Positions 52,316 to 59,984 of a stretch of 64,000 nt of DNA are shown here, in pieces. Each line of letters opens with the position of its first letter. Positions within the stretch are counted from its first letter, which is position 1. Under the pieces are notes generated by a model. It ran no database searches. It was given only the letters and a program-made list of their open reading frames with translations, and was not told the origin of the DNA. The stretch is from CAVQHY01 sp963712465 (GTDB taxonomy: Bacteria; Actinomycetota; Thermoleophilia; Gaiellales; Gaiellaceae): the NCBI GenBank assembly GCA_963712465.1, contig CAVQHY010000008.1:626917-690916 (forward strand), written 5' to 3'. The position numbers and the translations under genes were made by a program.

Positions 52316-52387
52316 TGGGCGCACCTGGGATCGAACCAGGGACCTCCCGCGTGTGAAGCGGGCGCTCTCCCGCTGAGCTATGCGCCC
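52316..52387 (-). tRNA. tRNA-Val (anticodon CAC)
   Basis: On the minus strand the acceptor stem GGGCGCA/TGCGCCC, D-arm AGCTCAGCGGGAGAGC, anticodon stem CCCGC/GCGGG with loop TTCACAC, and T-loop GGTTCGATCCC form a complete tRNA. The anticodon CAC reads GUG. CCA is not encoded. Confidence 0.97.
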
Positions 52388-52469
52388 CGGGGTCGGGGAG
52401 TTTACCCCAGGGGCCCGAGCGGCCCCGGTCGCGCTGCGGCACCGTCAGCGCGGTAGCTACTCTGGGAAC

Positions 52470-52512
52470 GCGGTGGTCAAAGACGACGACCGCAGAGGTC
52501 AATGCAGGCCTC
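52470..52512 (+). promoter_or_regulatory. Tandem-hairpin element matching the ANTAR antitermination motif
   Basis: Hairpin 1 pairs 52470-52478 with 52485-52493 (one G-G mismatch) around the six-base loop AAAGAC. Hairpin 2 pairs GAGGTC (52495-52500) with GGCCTC (52507-52512) around the six-base loop AATGCA. Both loops have A at position 1 and G at position 4, the known recognition feature for ANTAR-domain proteins. The 3' arm of hairpin 2 is also the 5' arm of the terminator at 52506-52530, so only one of the two can form. Stabilising hairpin 2 would allow read-through into the response regulator gene. Seen directly: sequence and pairing; function is inferred. Confidence 0.68.
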
Positions 52513-52533
52513 GGGCCCAGCCCGGGGCCTTTT
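52506..52533 (+). terminator. Rho-independent terminator in the leader of the response regulator gene
   Basis: An 11-bp stem (52506-52516 with 52520-52530, one T-G wobble) with loop CCA is followed by TTTTCGTTT. It lies before the gene's ribosome site, so it should limit expression unless the competing hairpin forms. Confidence 0.78.
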
Positions 52534-52560
52534 CGTTTCCCAGGACTCAGGAAGGAAGTG

Positions 52561-53100
52561 ATGACGATGCCCGCTGTACCTGCCGTCCTCGCCGTGGAGG
52601 ACGACCCGATCATCCGCGCCGACCTCCGGGCGTTGCTGGAACGCGCTGGTTTCGAGGTCTGCGCCGACGCCCGCGATGGGCTCGAGGCGGTCGAGCTCGC
52701 GCGCGAGCTGAGCCCGGACGTCGTCCTGCTCGACCTCGCGCTCCCGCGCCTCGACGGGATCGAAGCGACGCGACGGATCCTCGAGCACCGCGACGTTCCG
52801 ATCGTGGCGCTCACGGGCTACGCGCGCGATGGGCTGGCCGAGCGGGCCGTGGAGGCCGGCGCGACGTCGTACGTCGTCAAGCCGTTCGCCGAGGAGGAGA
52901 TCGTCGGAGCGCTGCTCGACGCTATCGAGATCGGCGCCCGGCAGCGAGCACGCCGCGACGCGGTTCTGGCGATGCGCGACGAGTCCCGCGCGGCGATCAC
53001 CGAGCTGGTGCATCTCCTCGGCTATCCGGACGAGTACGCCGTCGAGCTCGAGCGGCGAAGCTTCGCCACCGGAAAGCTCTGGCGGATCGCCGGTGACTGA
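52561..53100 (+). CDS. Response regulator with NasT/AmiR-like receiver and a short unrecognised C-terminus
   Basis: The receiver domain (residues about 5-120) has the acidic pair VEDD, the phosphoacceptor Asp in VVLLDLALPRLDGIEA, the Thr in VALTGYARDG and the Lys in YVVKPFAEE. Its wording (PIIRADLRALLERAGFEVCADARDG) is close to receivers of ANTAR regulators. The last 55 residues (RRDAVLAMRDESRAAITELV...) are helical but do not match the ANTAR, HTH or other output domains I know. ATG 52561 is preferred, with GGAAGG 5 nt upstream; GTG 52558 and ATG 52567 are alternatives. Expression is probably controlled by the leader terminator just upstream. Confidence 0.88.
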   Translation: MTMPAVPAVLAVEDDPIIRADLRALLERAGFEVCADARDGLEAVELARELSPDVVLLDLALPRLDGIEATRRILEHRDVPIVALTGYARDGLAERAVEAGATSYVVKPFAEEEIVGALLDAIEIGARQRARRDAVLAMRDESRAAITELVHLLGYPDEYAVELERRSFATGKLWRIAGD

Positions 53101-53180
53101 GGCCGGCGCCTTTACGGCCCCCTAACACGAGGCATCTAGCCTGGGGCTCCTGCGGCCGAGAGGGACTCTGAGGGGCCCGG

Positions 53181-54134
53181 ATGTCCAATCGGCTACCGAG
53201 ACTCATTCCGGTCGTGCTCGCGCTGGTCGCGTCGGCGACGCTGGCGGCCTCGCTCGGGCGCGCAGGCACGGGAAGCTGCACCCCTGACTCCGGTTGGGGC
53301 ACGCCGAAGCCGGGTCTCGCGGACGAGGTCTTCTCGCTCGTGAATCAGCACCGGGCGAGCCTCGGGCTCGTCGAGCTCTCCCCGAGCGGGGTGCTCGCGG
53401 ACGCGGCCGTCTGGAAGGCGCGCCACATGGCCGCCTACGGGTACATGGCTCATGACGACCCGGCGCCTCCGCTGGCCCGCTCGGCCGCCGAGCGGATTGC
53501 TGCGTGCGGCTACTCAGGTGGGGGCTGGGGCGAGAACATCGCCTACGGCTACCCGACGGCCGCGGCGGTCATAAGCGGTTGGCTCGGCTCGCCCGGCCAC
53601 AAGGCGAACATCGAGAACCCCAGCTTTCGCTCGCTCGGCGTCGGCGCAGCGGCCGGAGGCGGGACGATCTACTGGGCCCAGGACTTCGGCACCGCGGGCG
53701 GCTCGGCAAGCCCTCCCCCCCAACCGCCGCCGGCCGATCTGCAACCGCCCACCCCACCGTCTGCGCCCGGTCCTGAACCGGCCGAATCGTCGCCGCCCGC
53801 TTCACCGGCGCCGCCTCCACCTCCGCCCTCTGCCGCGAAGTCGTGGGAAGGCGGCATCGTCGTCGCGTCAATGAAGGTGGCGAGACCGAACCCCGGCGGG
53901 CGCTTCTCGGTGCGTGTCGCGCTCGCCTCGCGCCTCACGGGAGTGAAGGTGTCGTGCCGGGCGTCGGTGCGTGGGCGCACGCTCCGCGTCACCCGCAACG
54001 TCTACCGCGGCGGTGAGGCGGTCTGCTCCTGGCAGGTGCCCCGGCGAACCTCAGGCGCCATCGTTCGGGGGTCGATGGGCGTTCGCGCGGATGGTCGACG
54101 ATCGCGGGTCACCTTCGCGCGGAAGGTCTCCTGA
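53181..54134 (+). CDS. Secreted CAP-domain (SCP/PR1) protein
   Basis: The 317-residue protein has a signal peptide (LIPVVLALVASATLAASLG), a CAP domain (about 45-175) with LVNQHRASLGLVELS, WKARHMAAYGYMAHDDP, GENIAYGYP and WLGSPGHKANIENP, and WAQDFG at the end. A Pro-rich linker of about 50 residues follows (PPPQPPPADLQPPTPPSAP), then a C-terminal beta-rich domain with two Cys. The family is extracellular; bacterial members have no firm enzymatic role. The ATG at 53181 has GAGGGGCCCGG just upstream. Confidence 0.9.
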   Translation: MSNRLPRLIPVVLALVASATLAASLGRAGTGSCTPDSGWGTPKPGLADEVFSLVNQHRASLGLVELSPSGVLADAAVWKARHMAAYGYMAHDDPAPPLARSAAERIAACGYSGGGWGENIAYGYPTAAAVISGWLGSPGHKANIENPSFRSLGVGAAAGGGTIYWAQDFGTAGGSASPPPQPPPADLQPPTPPSAPGPEPAESSPPASPAPPPPPPSAAKSWEGGIVVASMKVARPNPGGRFSVRVALASRLTGVKVSCRASVRGRTLRVTRNVYRGGEAVCSWQVPRRTSGAIVRGSMGVRADGRRSRVTFARKVS

Positions 54135-54149
54135 GCTAGGATCCCCCTG

Positions 54150-54426
54150 CCCGGTCGCGCTAGGCGGGGAGCTAGCGGTTCCCTGAACCCGCAATCCGCT
54201 ACAGCGGGGCCGAATTCCCGCCCGAGGGGGCTCGCCCCGAGGAACGGGCCGGCGATCGTGAGCGTTGACAGCCAGGTTCCGCGCGCTGGGAGCCTTCGAA
54301 CCGCGTCAGGTCCGGGAGGAAGCAGCGCTAAGAAGTGTTTCCCAGGCGCCGTGGACCAGCCTGGCTCGAGCAAGCGACGCGGGCACCGCCCCGGTGGACG
54401 CCGACGACGGCAGGTGCGCGACCGGG
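54150..54426 (+). ncRNA. ffs: Signal recognition particle RNA (large bacterial type)
   Basis: The S-domain core GTCAGGTCCGGGAGGAAGCAGC with its tetraloop lies at 54305-54326, and the Alu-domain part GAGCTAGCGGTTCCCTGAAC with CGCAATCCGCTA lies near the 5' end, as in the large scRNA of Gram-positive bacteria. The ends are closed by an 11-bp perfect helix, CCCGGTCGCGC (54150-54160) with GCGCGACCGGG (54416-54426), which sets the boundaries. About 277 nt is normal. It binds Ffh to target membrane proteins. It sits directly upstream of dnaX, a common gene order. Confidence 0.93.
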
Positions 54427-54443
54427 CTTAGACTGAGGCTCTC

Positions 54444-56066
54444 GTGACCGCGCTCTACCGCAAGTACCGGCCGCAGGACTTCGACGAGGTGGTCGGCCAG
54501 GAGGGGGCGACGCGCACGCTTCGCAACGCGATCGAGCGCGGGCAGGTGCGGCAGGCGTACCTCTTTGCCGGCCCGCGCGGGACGGGCAAGACGTCGCTGG
54601 CCCGCATCGTCGCGAAGTGCCTCAACTGCGAGCAGGGGCCGACGACGAAGCCGTGCGGCGTTTGCAACTCGTGCCGGACGATCGCGGCGGGGACGTCGCT
54701 CGACGTCGTCGAGATGGACGCGGCGAGCCAGCGCGGAATCGACGACATCCGCGAGATCCGCGAGCGCGTGATGCTGCAGCCGGTCGAGGGGCGGATGAAG
54801 GTCTACATCCTCGACGAGGCGCATCAGCTCACCAAGGAGGCGTTCAACTCGCTGCTCAAGCTGATCGAGGAGCCGCCCCCGCACCTCGTCTTCATCTTCT
54901 GCACGACCGAGCTCCTGAAGATGCTCGAGACGGTTCGGTCACGCTGCCAGACGTTCCTCTTCTCGCGGCCGCGGCTTCCCGAGCTCACGCGGCTCCTGCG
55001 CCGAGTCGCCGACGGCGAGGGGATGGACGTGCCCGACGCCGCGCTGTCGATCGTCGCGCGCAGCGCACGCGGGAGCTTCCGCGATGCCGTCTCGACGCTC
55101 GATCAGCTCTCCGCCTCGACCGAAGGGCCGATCGTCGTCCAGGATGTCCTGCAGCTCCTCGGCACCGTCGAGGAGGACGCGCTGTTTCGTCTCTGCGACC
55201 TGGTCGTCGATCGAGACACGTCGGGCCTGCTCGAGCTCGTCGAGGAGCTCGCCGAGCAAGGGCAGGATCTCAACCGCCTCGTCGCCGACCTGCTCGAGCA
55301 CCTGCGGCACCTCCTCCTCGTCCAGCACATCGGCGACGTGCCGCAGTCGCTCCCGGTCACCGACGAGACCCGGACGCGGCTCCGCGAGCAGGCCAACCAG
55401 CTCGGCGAGGCCGAGGTGATCCGTTTGATCGACCTGCTCGCCGTCGCAATCGAGGACGCTCGCCAGGGCGGCGATCCCCGCCTGCCGCTCGAGCTCGCGC
55501 TCGTCAAGGTGTCCCGCCCCGGGGGCGACCTCTCCCGCGAGTCGATCTCCTACCGGCTCGAGCGCCTCGAAGCGCGCGCTCCCGGGCCGGGAAGCCCGCC
55601 GTCTCCTGCGATCACCGTGGAGACCGGATCCGCAGAGGCGGCTCTCCCCTCGCCGGAGAGCCAGGACCCGGTGACGATCGGCGACCTGCCCCCGCTCGAG
55701 CTGAACCAGCTTCAGAGCCAGTGGCGGCAGGCCGTCCTCCCCGCGCTGCAGAGCCGCTCGATCCCGACGGCCACGATGCTGGGCGAGGCCCGCCCGATCG
55801 AGCTCGCGGACGACCGGCTCGTGGTGGAGTTTCCGGCGCATGCCTCGTTCCACCGCTCGATCGCCGAGGAGCCGAAGAACGCCGCTCTCCTGTCCGAGGC
55901 GCTGTTCGAGGTCACCGGACGGCGGCTTGCGCTCGCGTTCGCGGTTGGCGAGCCCCAGCCGGGCGCCGACGACGATACTGCCGAGAGCGCCGAGCCGGCC
56001 GGCGAGGAGGCGATCATCTCGCTCCTGCGCGACGAGCTCGACGCCCGCCCGATCGAGGAGGACTAG
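54444..56066 (+). CDS. dnaX: DNA polymerase III subunit gamma/tau
   Basis: The 540-residue protein begins TALYRKYRPQDFDEVVGQE and has Walker A GPRGTGKTS (43-51), a zinc module with Cys 62, 71, 74 and 77, Walker B ending DEAHQLT, and the SRC motif VRSRCQTFLF. After about residue 365 the sequence becomes Pro/Ser rich, then a short C-terminal domain (LPPLELNQLQSQWRQAVLP) for the tau function. It is the clamp-loader ATPase of the replisome. It starts with GTG 54444; TAGACT lies 9 nt upstream. The downstream ybaB gene begins after 6 bp. Confidence 0.96.
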   Translation: MTALYRKYRPQDFDEVVGQEGATRTLRNAIERGQVRQAYLFAGPRGTGKTSLARIVAKCLNCEQGPTTKPCGVCNSCRTIAAGTSLDVVEMDAASQRGIDDIREIRERVMLQPVEGRMKVYILDEAHQLTKEAFNSLLKLIEEPPPHLVFIFCTTELLKMLETVRSRCQTFLFSRPRLPELTRLLRRVADGEGMDVPDAALSIVARSARGSFRDAVSTLDQLSASTEGPIVVQDVLQLLGTVEEDALFRLCDLVVDRDTSGLLELVEELAEQGQDLNRLVADLLEHLRHLLLVQHIGDVPQSLPVTDETRTRLREQANQLGEAEVIRLIDLLAVAIEDARQGGDPRLPLELALVKVSRPGGDLSRESISYRLERLEARAPGPGSPPSPAITVETGSAEAALPSPESQDPVTIGDLPPLELNQLQSQWRQAVLPALQSRSIPTATMLGEARPIELADDRLVVEFPAHASFHRSIAEEPKNAALLSEALFEVTGRRLALAFAVGEPQPGADDDTAESAEPAGEEAIISLLRDELDARPIEED

Positions 56067-56072
56067 CGCACC

Positions 56073-56393
56073 ATGAAGATGGACGTCAACAAGATGATGC
56101 AGCAGGTGCAGCAGATGCAGGCCGAGATGGCCAAGGCGCAGGAGGAGCTGGCCGGCGAGACCGTCGAGGCGTCGGTCGGCGGCGGCCTCGTCACGGTCAA
56201 GGCGACCGGCGCGGGCGAGATCACCGAGATCAGGATCTCGCCGGAGGCGATCGACCCGGACGATCCCGAGACGCTCGAGGATCTGGTGCTCGCCGGGGTC
56301 AATCAGGCGCTCAAGAGCTCGCAGGATCTCGTGCAGTCCCGCCTGGGCGGGGCCCTCGGCGGGCTCGGCGGGCTCGGCCTGCCCGGGCTCTAG
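56073..56393 (+). CDS. ybaB: YbaB/EbfC-family nucleoid-associated protein
   Basis: The 106-residue protein starts KMDVNKMMQQVQQMQAEMAK, the long N-terminal helix of the family, followed by VEASVGGGLVTVKATGAGEI and RISPEAIDPDD. It ends with a Gly/Leu-rich tail. The dimer binds DNA without strong sequence specificity. The position between dnaX and recR is conserved in many bacteria and supports the call. Confidence 0.95.
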   Translation: MKMDVNKMMQQVQQMQAEMAKAQEELAGETVEASVGGGLVTVKATGAGEITEIRISPEAIDPDDPETLEDLVLAGVNQALKSSQDLVQSRLGGALGGLGGLGLPGL

Positions 56394-56408
56394 CCCGACC
56401 GGCGAGGG

Positions 56409-57152
56409 ATGGGCCGCTTCGACGGCAAGGTTGCCCTCGTCACCGGCGCGTCGGGCGGGATCGGCGCCGCGACCGCGCGAGCGCTCGCCCGGGACGGCGG
56501 AGCGGTGGCGCTCACGGACGTGGCCGACGAGGCAGGTGAGCGGATCGCCCGCGACCTCGGCGCGCCGGCGTTCTACCTCCACCTCGACGTGACGTCAGAG
56601 GACGACTGGCGAGCGGCCGTCGAACGCTTGGAACGGGAGCTCGGCGGGCTGCACGTGCTCGTCAACAACGCGGGCATCGCGACGAGACCCGATGTCGAGA
56701 CGGAGACGCGGGAGCAGTGGGACCGGATGATCGCGATCAACCAGACCGGCGTCTTCCTCGGCATGCAGGCTGCCGCTCCGGCGCTCAAGCGGGCGGGCGG
56801 AGGGGCGATCGTCAACCTCTCGTCGATCTTTGGAACCGTCGGCGGCTTCGGCGAGTCGCACGCCTACCACGCCTCCAAGGGCGCCGTGCGGGTGATGACG
56901 AAGAACGCCGCGCTGCGCTGGGCGCCCGACGGCATCCGCGTCAACTCGGTGCATCCGGGCTACATCGACTCGCCGATGATCGCGGAGACGAAGGCGGACG
57001 GCCTCGACGCGCGGGCGGTGGCGAGCACGCCCATGGGGCGACTCGGACGCGTGGAGGAGGTCGCCGAGGCGATCGCGTTCCTCGCCTCCGACGCGTCGAG
57101 CTACGTCACCGGCTCGGAGCTCTATGTCGACGGAGGCTGGACGGCGCGCTGA
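56409..57152 (+). CDS. Short-chain dehydrogenase/reductase (classical)
   Basis: The 247-residue protein has the cofactor loop TGASGGIGAATARAL, NNAG in VLVNNAGIATRP, the catalytic Ser in LSSIFGTVGGF and YHASKGAVRVM as the YxxxK site, and the closing SYVTGSELYVDGGWTAR. It resembles 3-alpha-hydroxysteroid or cyclopentanol dehydrogenases. Asp at the end of beta-2 (LTDVAD) suggests NAD preference. It interrupts the usual ybaB-recR pair, with 15 bp before and 49 bp after, so it was probably inserted into the operon. Substrate is unknown. Confidence 0.92.
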   Translation: MGRFDGKVALVTGASGGIGAATARALARDGGAVALTDVADEAGERIARDLGAPAFYLHLDVTSEDDWRAAVERLERELGGLHVLVNNAGIATRPDVETETREQWDRMIAINQTGVFLGMQAAAPALKRAGGGAIVNLSSIFGTVGGFGESHAYHASKGAVRVMTKNAALRWAPDGIRVNSVHPGYIDSPMIAETKADGLDARAVASTPMGRLGRVEEVAEAIAFLASDASSYVTGSELYVDGGWTAR

Positions 57153-57201
57153 GAACTAGCCGCGGCCCGACGACTGGCGCCGGGGTCAGAATGACCGCGC
57201 C

Positions 57202-57792
57202 GTGTTCAGCCCGCTCGTCGAGAACCTGATCGCCCAGCTCTCGAAGCTACCGGGCGTCGGCACCCGAACGGCCCAGCGGCTCGCGTTCCACCTGCTCCAG
57301 ACCTCGCCCGAGGACGCGTTCGCGCTCTCCGACGCCATTCGCGAGGTAAAGGAGCGGATCGGCTTCTGCACCGAGTGCGGCAACCTGACCGAGTCCGAGC
57401 GCTGCGAGATCTGCGTCGACGCGCGCCGCGACCGCACCGTCGTCTGTGTCGTCGAGCAGCCGGCCGACCTCGTCTCCGTCGAGCGCACACACCAGTTCCG
57501 GGGGCTCTACCACGTCCTCGGCGGCGCGCTCTCCCCGCTGGACGGGGTCGAGCCCGGGCACCTCAGGATCGACGAGCTCGTCGGGCGGGTCGAGCGCGAG
57601 GCGGTCGAGGAGGTCGTCCTCGCCACGAACCCCAACATGACCGGCGAGGCGACCGCCTCCTACATCGCCGACCGCCTGCGGGGACGGACGCGTGTGACAC
57701 GGCTTGCCAGCGGCCTGCCGGTCGGCGGCGACCTCGAGTACGCGGACGAGGTCACGCTCGGCCGCGCGCTCGCCGGTCGTCGCGAGATGTAG
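57202..57792 (+). CDS. recR: Recombination mediator protein RecR
   Basis: The 196-residue protein has the helix-hairpin-helix SKLPGVGTRTAQRLAFHLL, a zinc finger with four Cys (FCTECGNLTESERCEIC), a Toprim region (VVCVVEQPADLVSVERT, YHVLGGALSPLDGVEP) and TRLASGLPVGGDLEYADEVT at the end. It works with RecF/RecO in gap repair. It starts with GTG 57202; CAGAAT lies 9 nt upstream and no ribosome site is visible. Confidence 0.96.
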   Translation: MFSPLVENLIAQLSKLPGVGTRTAQRLAFHLLQTSPEDAFALSDAIREVKERIGFCTECGNLTESERCEICVDARRDRTVVCVVEQPADLVSVERTHQFRGLYHVLGGALSPLDGVEPGHLRIDELVGRVEREAVEEVVLATNPNMTGEATASYIADRLRGRTRVTRLASGLPVGGDLEYADEVTLGRALAGRREM

Positions 57793-57801
57793 CCGCCCGC
57801 C

Positions 57802-58380
57802 TCAGGAGCGATGCTCGCGCCGGAAGACGATTCGCGCCCGCGGGCCGAGTTTGCGCACCACGATGCCGTTCTCGTCCAGGGACGGGGCGAGGCTGCCGGC
57901 GAGGCCACGGCCGTGCGGCGCTATCCGACACGAGACGCCGAGCCAGCCTTCGAACGCGGCGCCCTCGGCAACCCTGCATTCCACGTCGCTGCCCGCCACC
58001 CGCACCCGCCCGCCCGCGCCGAGGTCGGCGACGATCCGCGCCGAGAACGCATGGCGCCGGAGCTTCGGCGTCGTGCGGGAGCGTGGCTGCCGGCGATCGA
58101 AGATGCGCTCGGGCTCCCCCTCGGCGACGCCGAAGCGAGACACGGCAAGCTCGGCCTGGCTCAGCCCGAAGTAGTAGCTCCCCCGAACGGGACGCCCCCC
58201 GGCGGCGACCCGACACGCGAGCCCGCCGCTCGTCCCCTTGCGGCCGCCGAACGTGCACACGATGCCCGTCTCGGCGACGCGGAACCCTTCCCCGGGGTCG
58301 AGCGTAATCGTGCGTGCGGCGGCCGCGGGGGCGGCGAGAACGAGAGCGGCCGCGAGCGCGAGAGCCGGGACGCTGGGCAC
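57802..58380 (-). CDS. Secreted protein of unknown function
   Basis: The 192-residue product starts at GTG 58380 with a signal peptide (VPALALAAALVLAAPAAAA) and continues as a beta-rich domain with six Cys in pairs (GIVCTFGG, GLACRVAAGG, VECRVAEG, LGVSCRIAPHG). Two similar halves (ITLDPGEGFRVAETGIVCTF and GGRVRVAGSDVECRV) suggest an internal duplication. CACAAT ends exactly 7 nt upstream, suggesting a leaderless start. It converges on recR. No known family was recognised. Confidence 0.65.
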   Translation of the reverse strand: MPSVPALALAAALVLAAPAAAARTITLDPGEGFRVAETGIVCTFGGRKGTSGGLACRVAAGGRPVRGSYYFGLSQAELAVSRFGVAEGEPERIFDRRQPRSRTTPKLRRHAFSARIVADLGAGGRVRVAGSDVECRVAEGAAFEGWLGVSCRIAPHGRGLAGSLAPSLDENGIVVRKLGPRARIVFRREHRS

Positions 58381-58459
58381 GAGAACGATTGTGCGCAAAG
58401 AGCGGACATTTCGCCGGGCGATCGCTTGCAACCGACCTTCCCAGCCGGATAAAGTCGCC

Positions 58460-58499
58460 GCGTTGAGCCGATGGGCCCCCGGGTTCGTCGGCTCAACGC
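58460..58499 (+). other. Strong hairpin between the secreted-protein gene and asd
   Basis: A perfect 12-bp stem GCGTTGAGCCGA/TCGGCTCAACGC (58460-58471, 58488-58499) closes a 16-nt GC-rich loop and is followed by TTTG. A second weaker hairpin, built on CGGGCAG and CTGCCG, follows at 58504-58541. Together they could be an attenuator, a terminator or a small RNA in the asd leader. No known riboswitch was matched. Confidence 0.45.
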
Positions 58500-58585
58500 T
58501 TTGTCGGGCAGGTGCGCAAGTCCTCCCGCTACGCTCTGCCGAGTTGGCATGAAACAAGTGCGTGGAGCGAAGACGGAGCCGACAG

Positions 58586-59563
58586 ATGCCTAGCCTCGCC
58601 GTCGTGGGCGCCACGGGCGCGGTCGGCACCGTCACGCTCGAGCTGCTCGCCGCCCGGGGACACGAGGACGTGCGCGCGTTCGCGTCGTCGCGGTCAGCCG
58701 GCAAGACCGTTGCGTACGGCGACCGCGAGCTCGCGGTCGAGGAGGCGAGCGTCGACGCGCTCGGCACAGGCGACCTCGACCTGTGCTTCTTCTCGGTTGG
58801 AACGGCCACGAGCCGCGAGCTCGTCGGGCCGGTGGCCGACACGGGGGTGGTGTGCATCGACAAGTCCGACGCCTTTCGCCTCACCGACGGCATCCCGCTC
58901 GTCGTCGCCGGAGTCAACGACGACGTCCTCGGAGACATTTTCTCCCCCGCCCCACCCCACAACGGGGTCACCCACCCGATCATCGCCAACCCGAACTGCT
59001 CCGCGATGCAGCTCACCTGCGCGCTGAAGCCGCTCCACGACGCGGCGGGCCTCGCACGCGTACGCCTCGCGACCTACCAGTCGATGTCCGGGGCCGGCGA
59101 CGCGGGCATCGAGCGCCTGCGGGAGGTGCAGCCGATGGAGGGCGACCTCGCGATGGACTGGGAGCTCGACGGAGACGAGTTCAGCGAGGAGTGGAAGCTG
59201 CGCGAGGAGACCCGCAAGATCCTCGGGCTCCCCGAGCTTCCTCTCCACGCGACCTGCGTCCGCGTCCCCGTCCTCGTCGGGCACGCGCAGGCGGTGTGGC
59301 TGCAAACGGAGCGGCCGCTCTCGCCCGACGAGGCACGGGAAGCGCTCGCCGAGGCGCCGAACGTCCGGCTCGCCGACCTCCCGATGCCGCGACGGGACGC
59401 CTCGGGCGAGGACGAGGTGCTCGTCGGCCGGATCCGCCGCGACCCGACGGAGGATCAGAGCCTCGCCCTCTGGATCGTGAACGACAACCTCCGCAAGGGC
59501 GCCGCGCTGAACGCGGTGCAGATCGCCGAGGCCCTGACGGCCCGGCGCCTACTCGCCGCCTAG
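58586..59563 (+). CDS. asd: Aspartate-semialdehyde dehydrogenase
   Basis: The 325-residue protein has the NADP motif LAVVGATGAVGTVTLELL, the catalytic Cys in IANPNCSAMQL, TYQSMSGAGDAGIERL, and HATCVRVPVLVGHAQAVW with the active-site His and Arg. It reduces aspartyl phosphate to the semialdehyde for lysine, threonine and methionine synthesis. The ATG at 58586 has CGGAG 8 nt upstream. Lysine biosynthesis or aspartokinase genes are not adjacent. Two hairpins lie in its leader. Confidence 0.95.
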   Translation: MPSLAVVGATGAVGTVTLELLAARGHEDVRAFASSRSAGKTVAYGDRELAVEEASVDALGTGDLDLCFFSVGTATSRELVGPVADTGVVCIDKSDAFRLTDGIPLVVAGVNDDVLGDIFSPAPPHNGVTHPIIANPNCSAMQLTCALKPLHDAAGLARVRLATYQSMSGAGDAGIERLREVQPMEGDLAMDWELDGDEFSEEWKLREETRKILGLPELPLHATCVRVPVLVGHAQAVWLQTERPLSPDEAREALAEAPNVRLADLPMPRRDASGEDEVLVGRIRRDPTEDQSLALWIVNDNLRKGAALNAVQIAEALTARRLLAA

Positions 59564-59734
59564 CAGCCCGAACGAGAGTCGACGGAGACGGGCTCGGCGG
59601 CGCGCTTCGTGCTCCTCGCGCTGGCGACGCTGCCGCTCGTGGACAAGGAGGCGCTCGCGCAACGCGCTCCTTGCGTTGCGGATCTGCTCGTCGACCGCGG
59701 CTTCCTCTTCAGGCGTCCAGTTCCCCGTCTGCAT
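59549..59734 (-). CDS. Small charged helical protein of unknown function
   Basis: The 61-residue protein begins QTGNWTPEEEAAVDEQIRN and is almost entirely helical and Arg/Glu-rich. AGAGGACGACG precedes the ATG at 59734. It overlaps the 3' end of asd by 15 bp on the opposite strand and overlaps the 3' end of the next small frame upstream by 26 bp. No family was recognised. Confidence 0.5.
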   Translation of the reverse strand: MQTGNWTPEEEAAVDEQIRNARSALRERLLVHERQRRQREEHEARRRARLRRLSFGLLGGE

Positions 59735-59813
59735 CGTCGTCCTCTCGAAGGAGCATGAGAACCTCGTCCAGCTTAGCGTCCATCTCCATCAGGAACACCG
59801 TCAGGGCACGCAC
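59709..59813 (-). CDS. Possible very small helical protein
   Basis: A 34-residue frame from GTG 59813 (AGGAGG just upstream) contains LTVFLMEMDAKLDEVLMLL and an acidic end. The amphipathic helix and overlap with the next small gene suggest a translated leader or a small partner protein. A further frame upstream to about 60008 (STAGEVILQAALRSLHDRW) has no credible start. Confidence 0.35.
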   Translation of the reverse strand: MRALTVFLMEMDAKLDEVLMLLREDDDADGELDA

Positions 59814-59984
59814 GTCCTCCTACTCGGCCGGCTCGACCTTCGGTCGACGGAACATCCACCGATCGTGCAACGAGCGGAGCGCGGCTTGCAAGATGACCTC
59901 GCCGGCCGTGCTCCTCAGGCCGCCGATGTTCCACCCTTCGACGACTCTGACCCGCTTCTTACAAACGCCGCTTACGGTGGCGCC

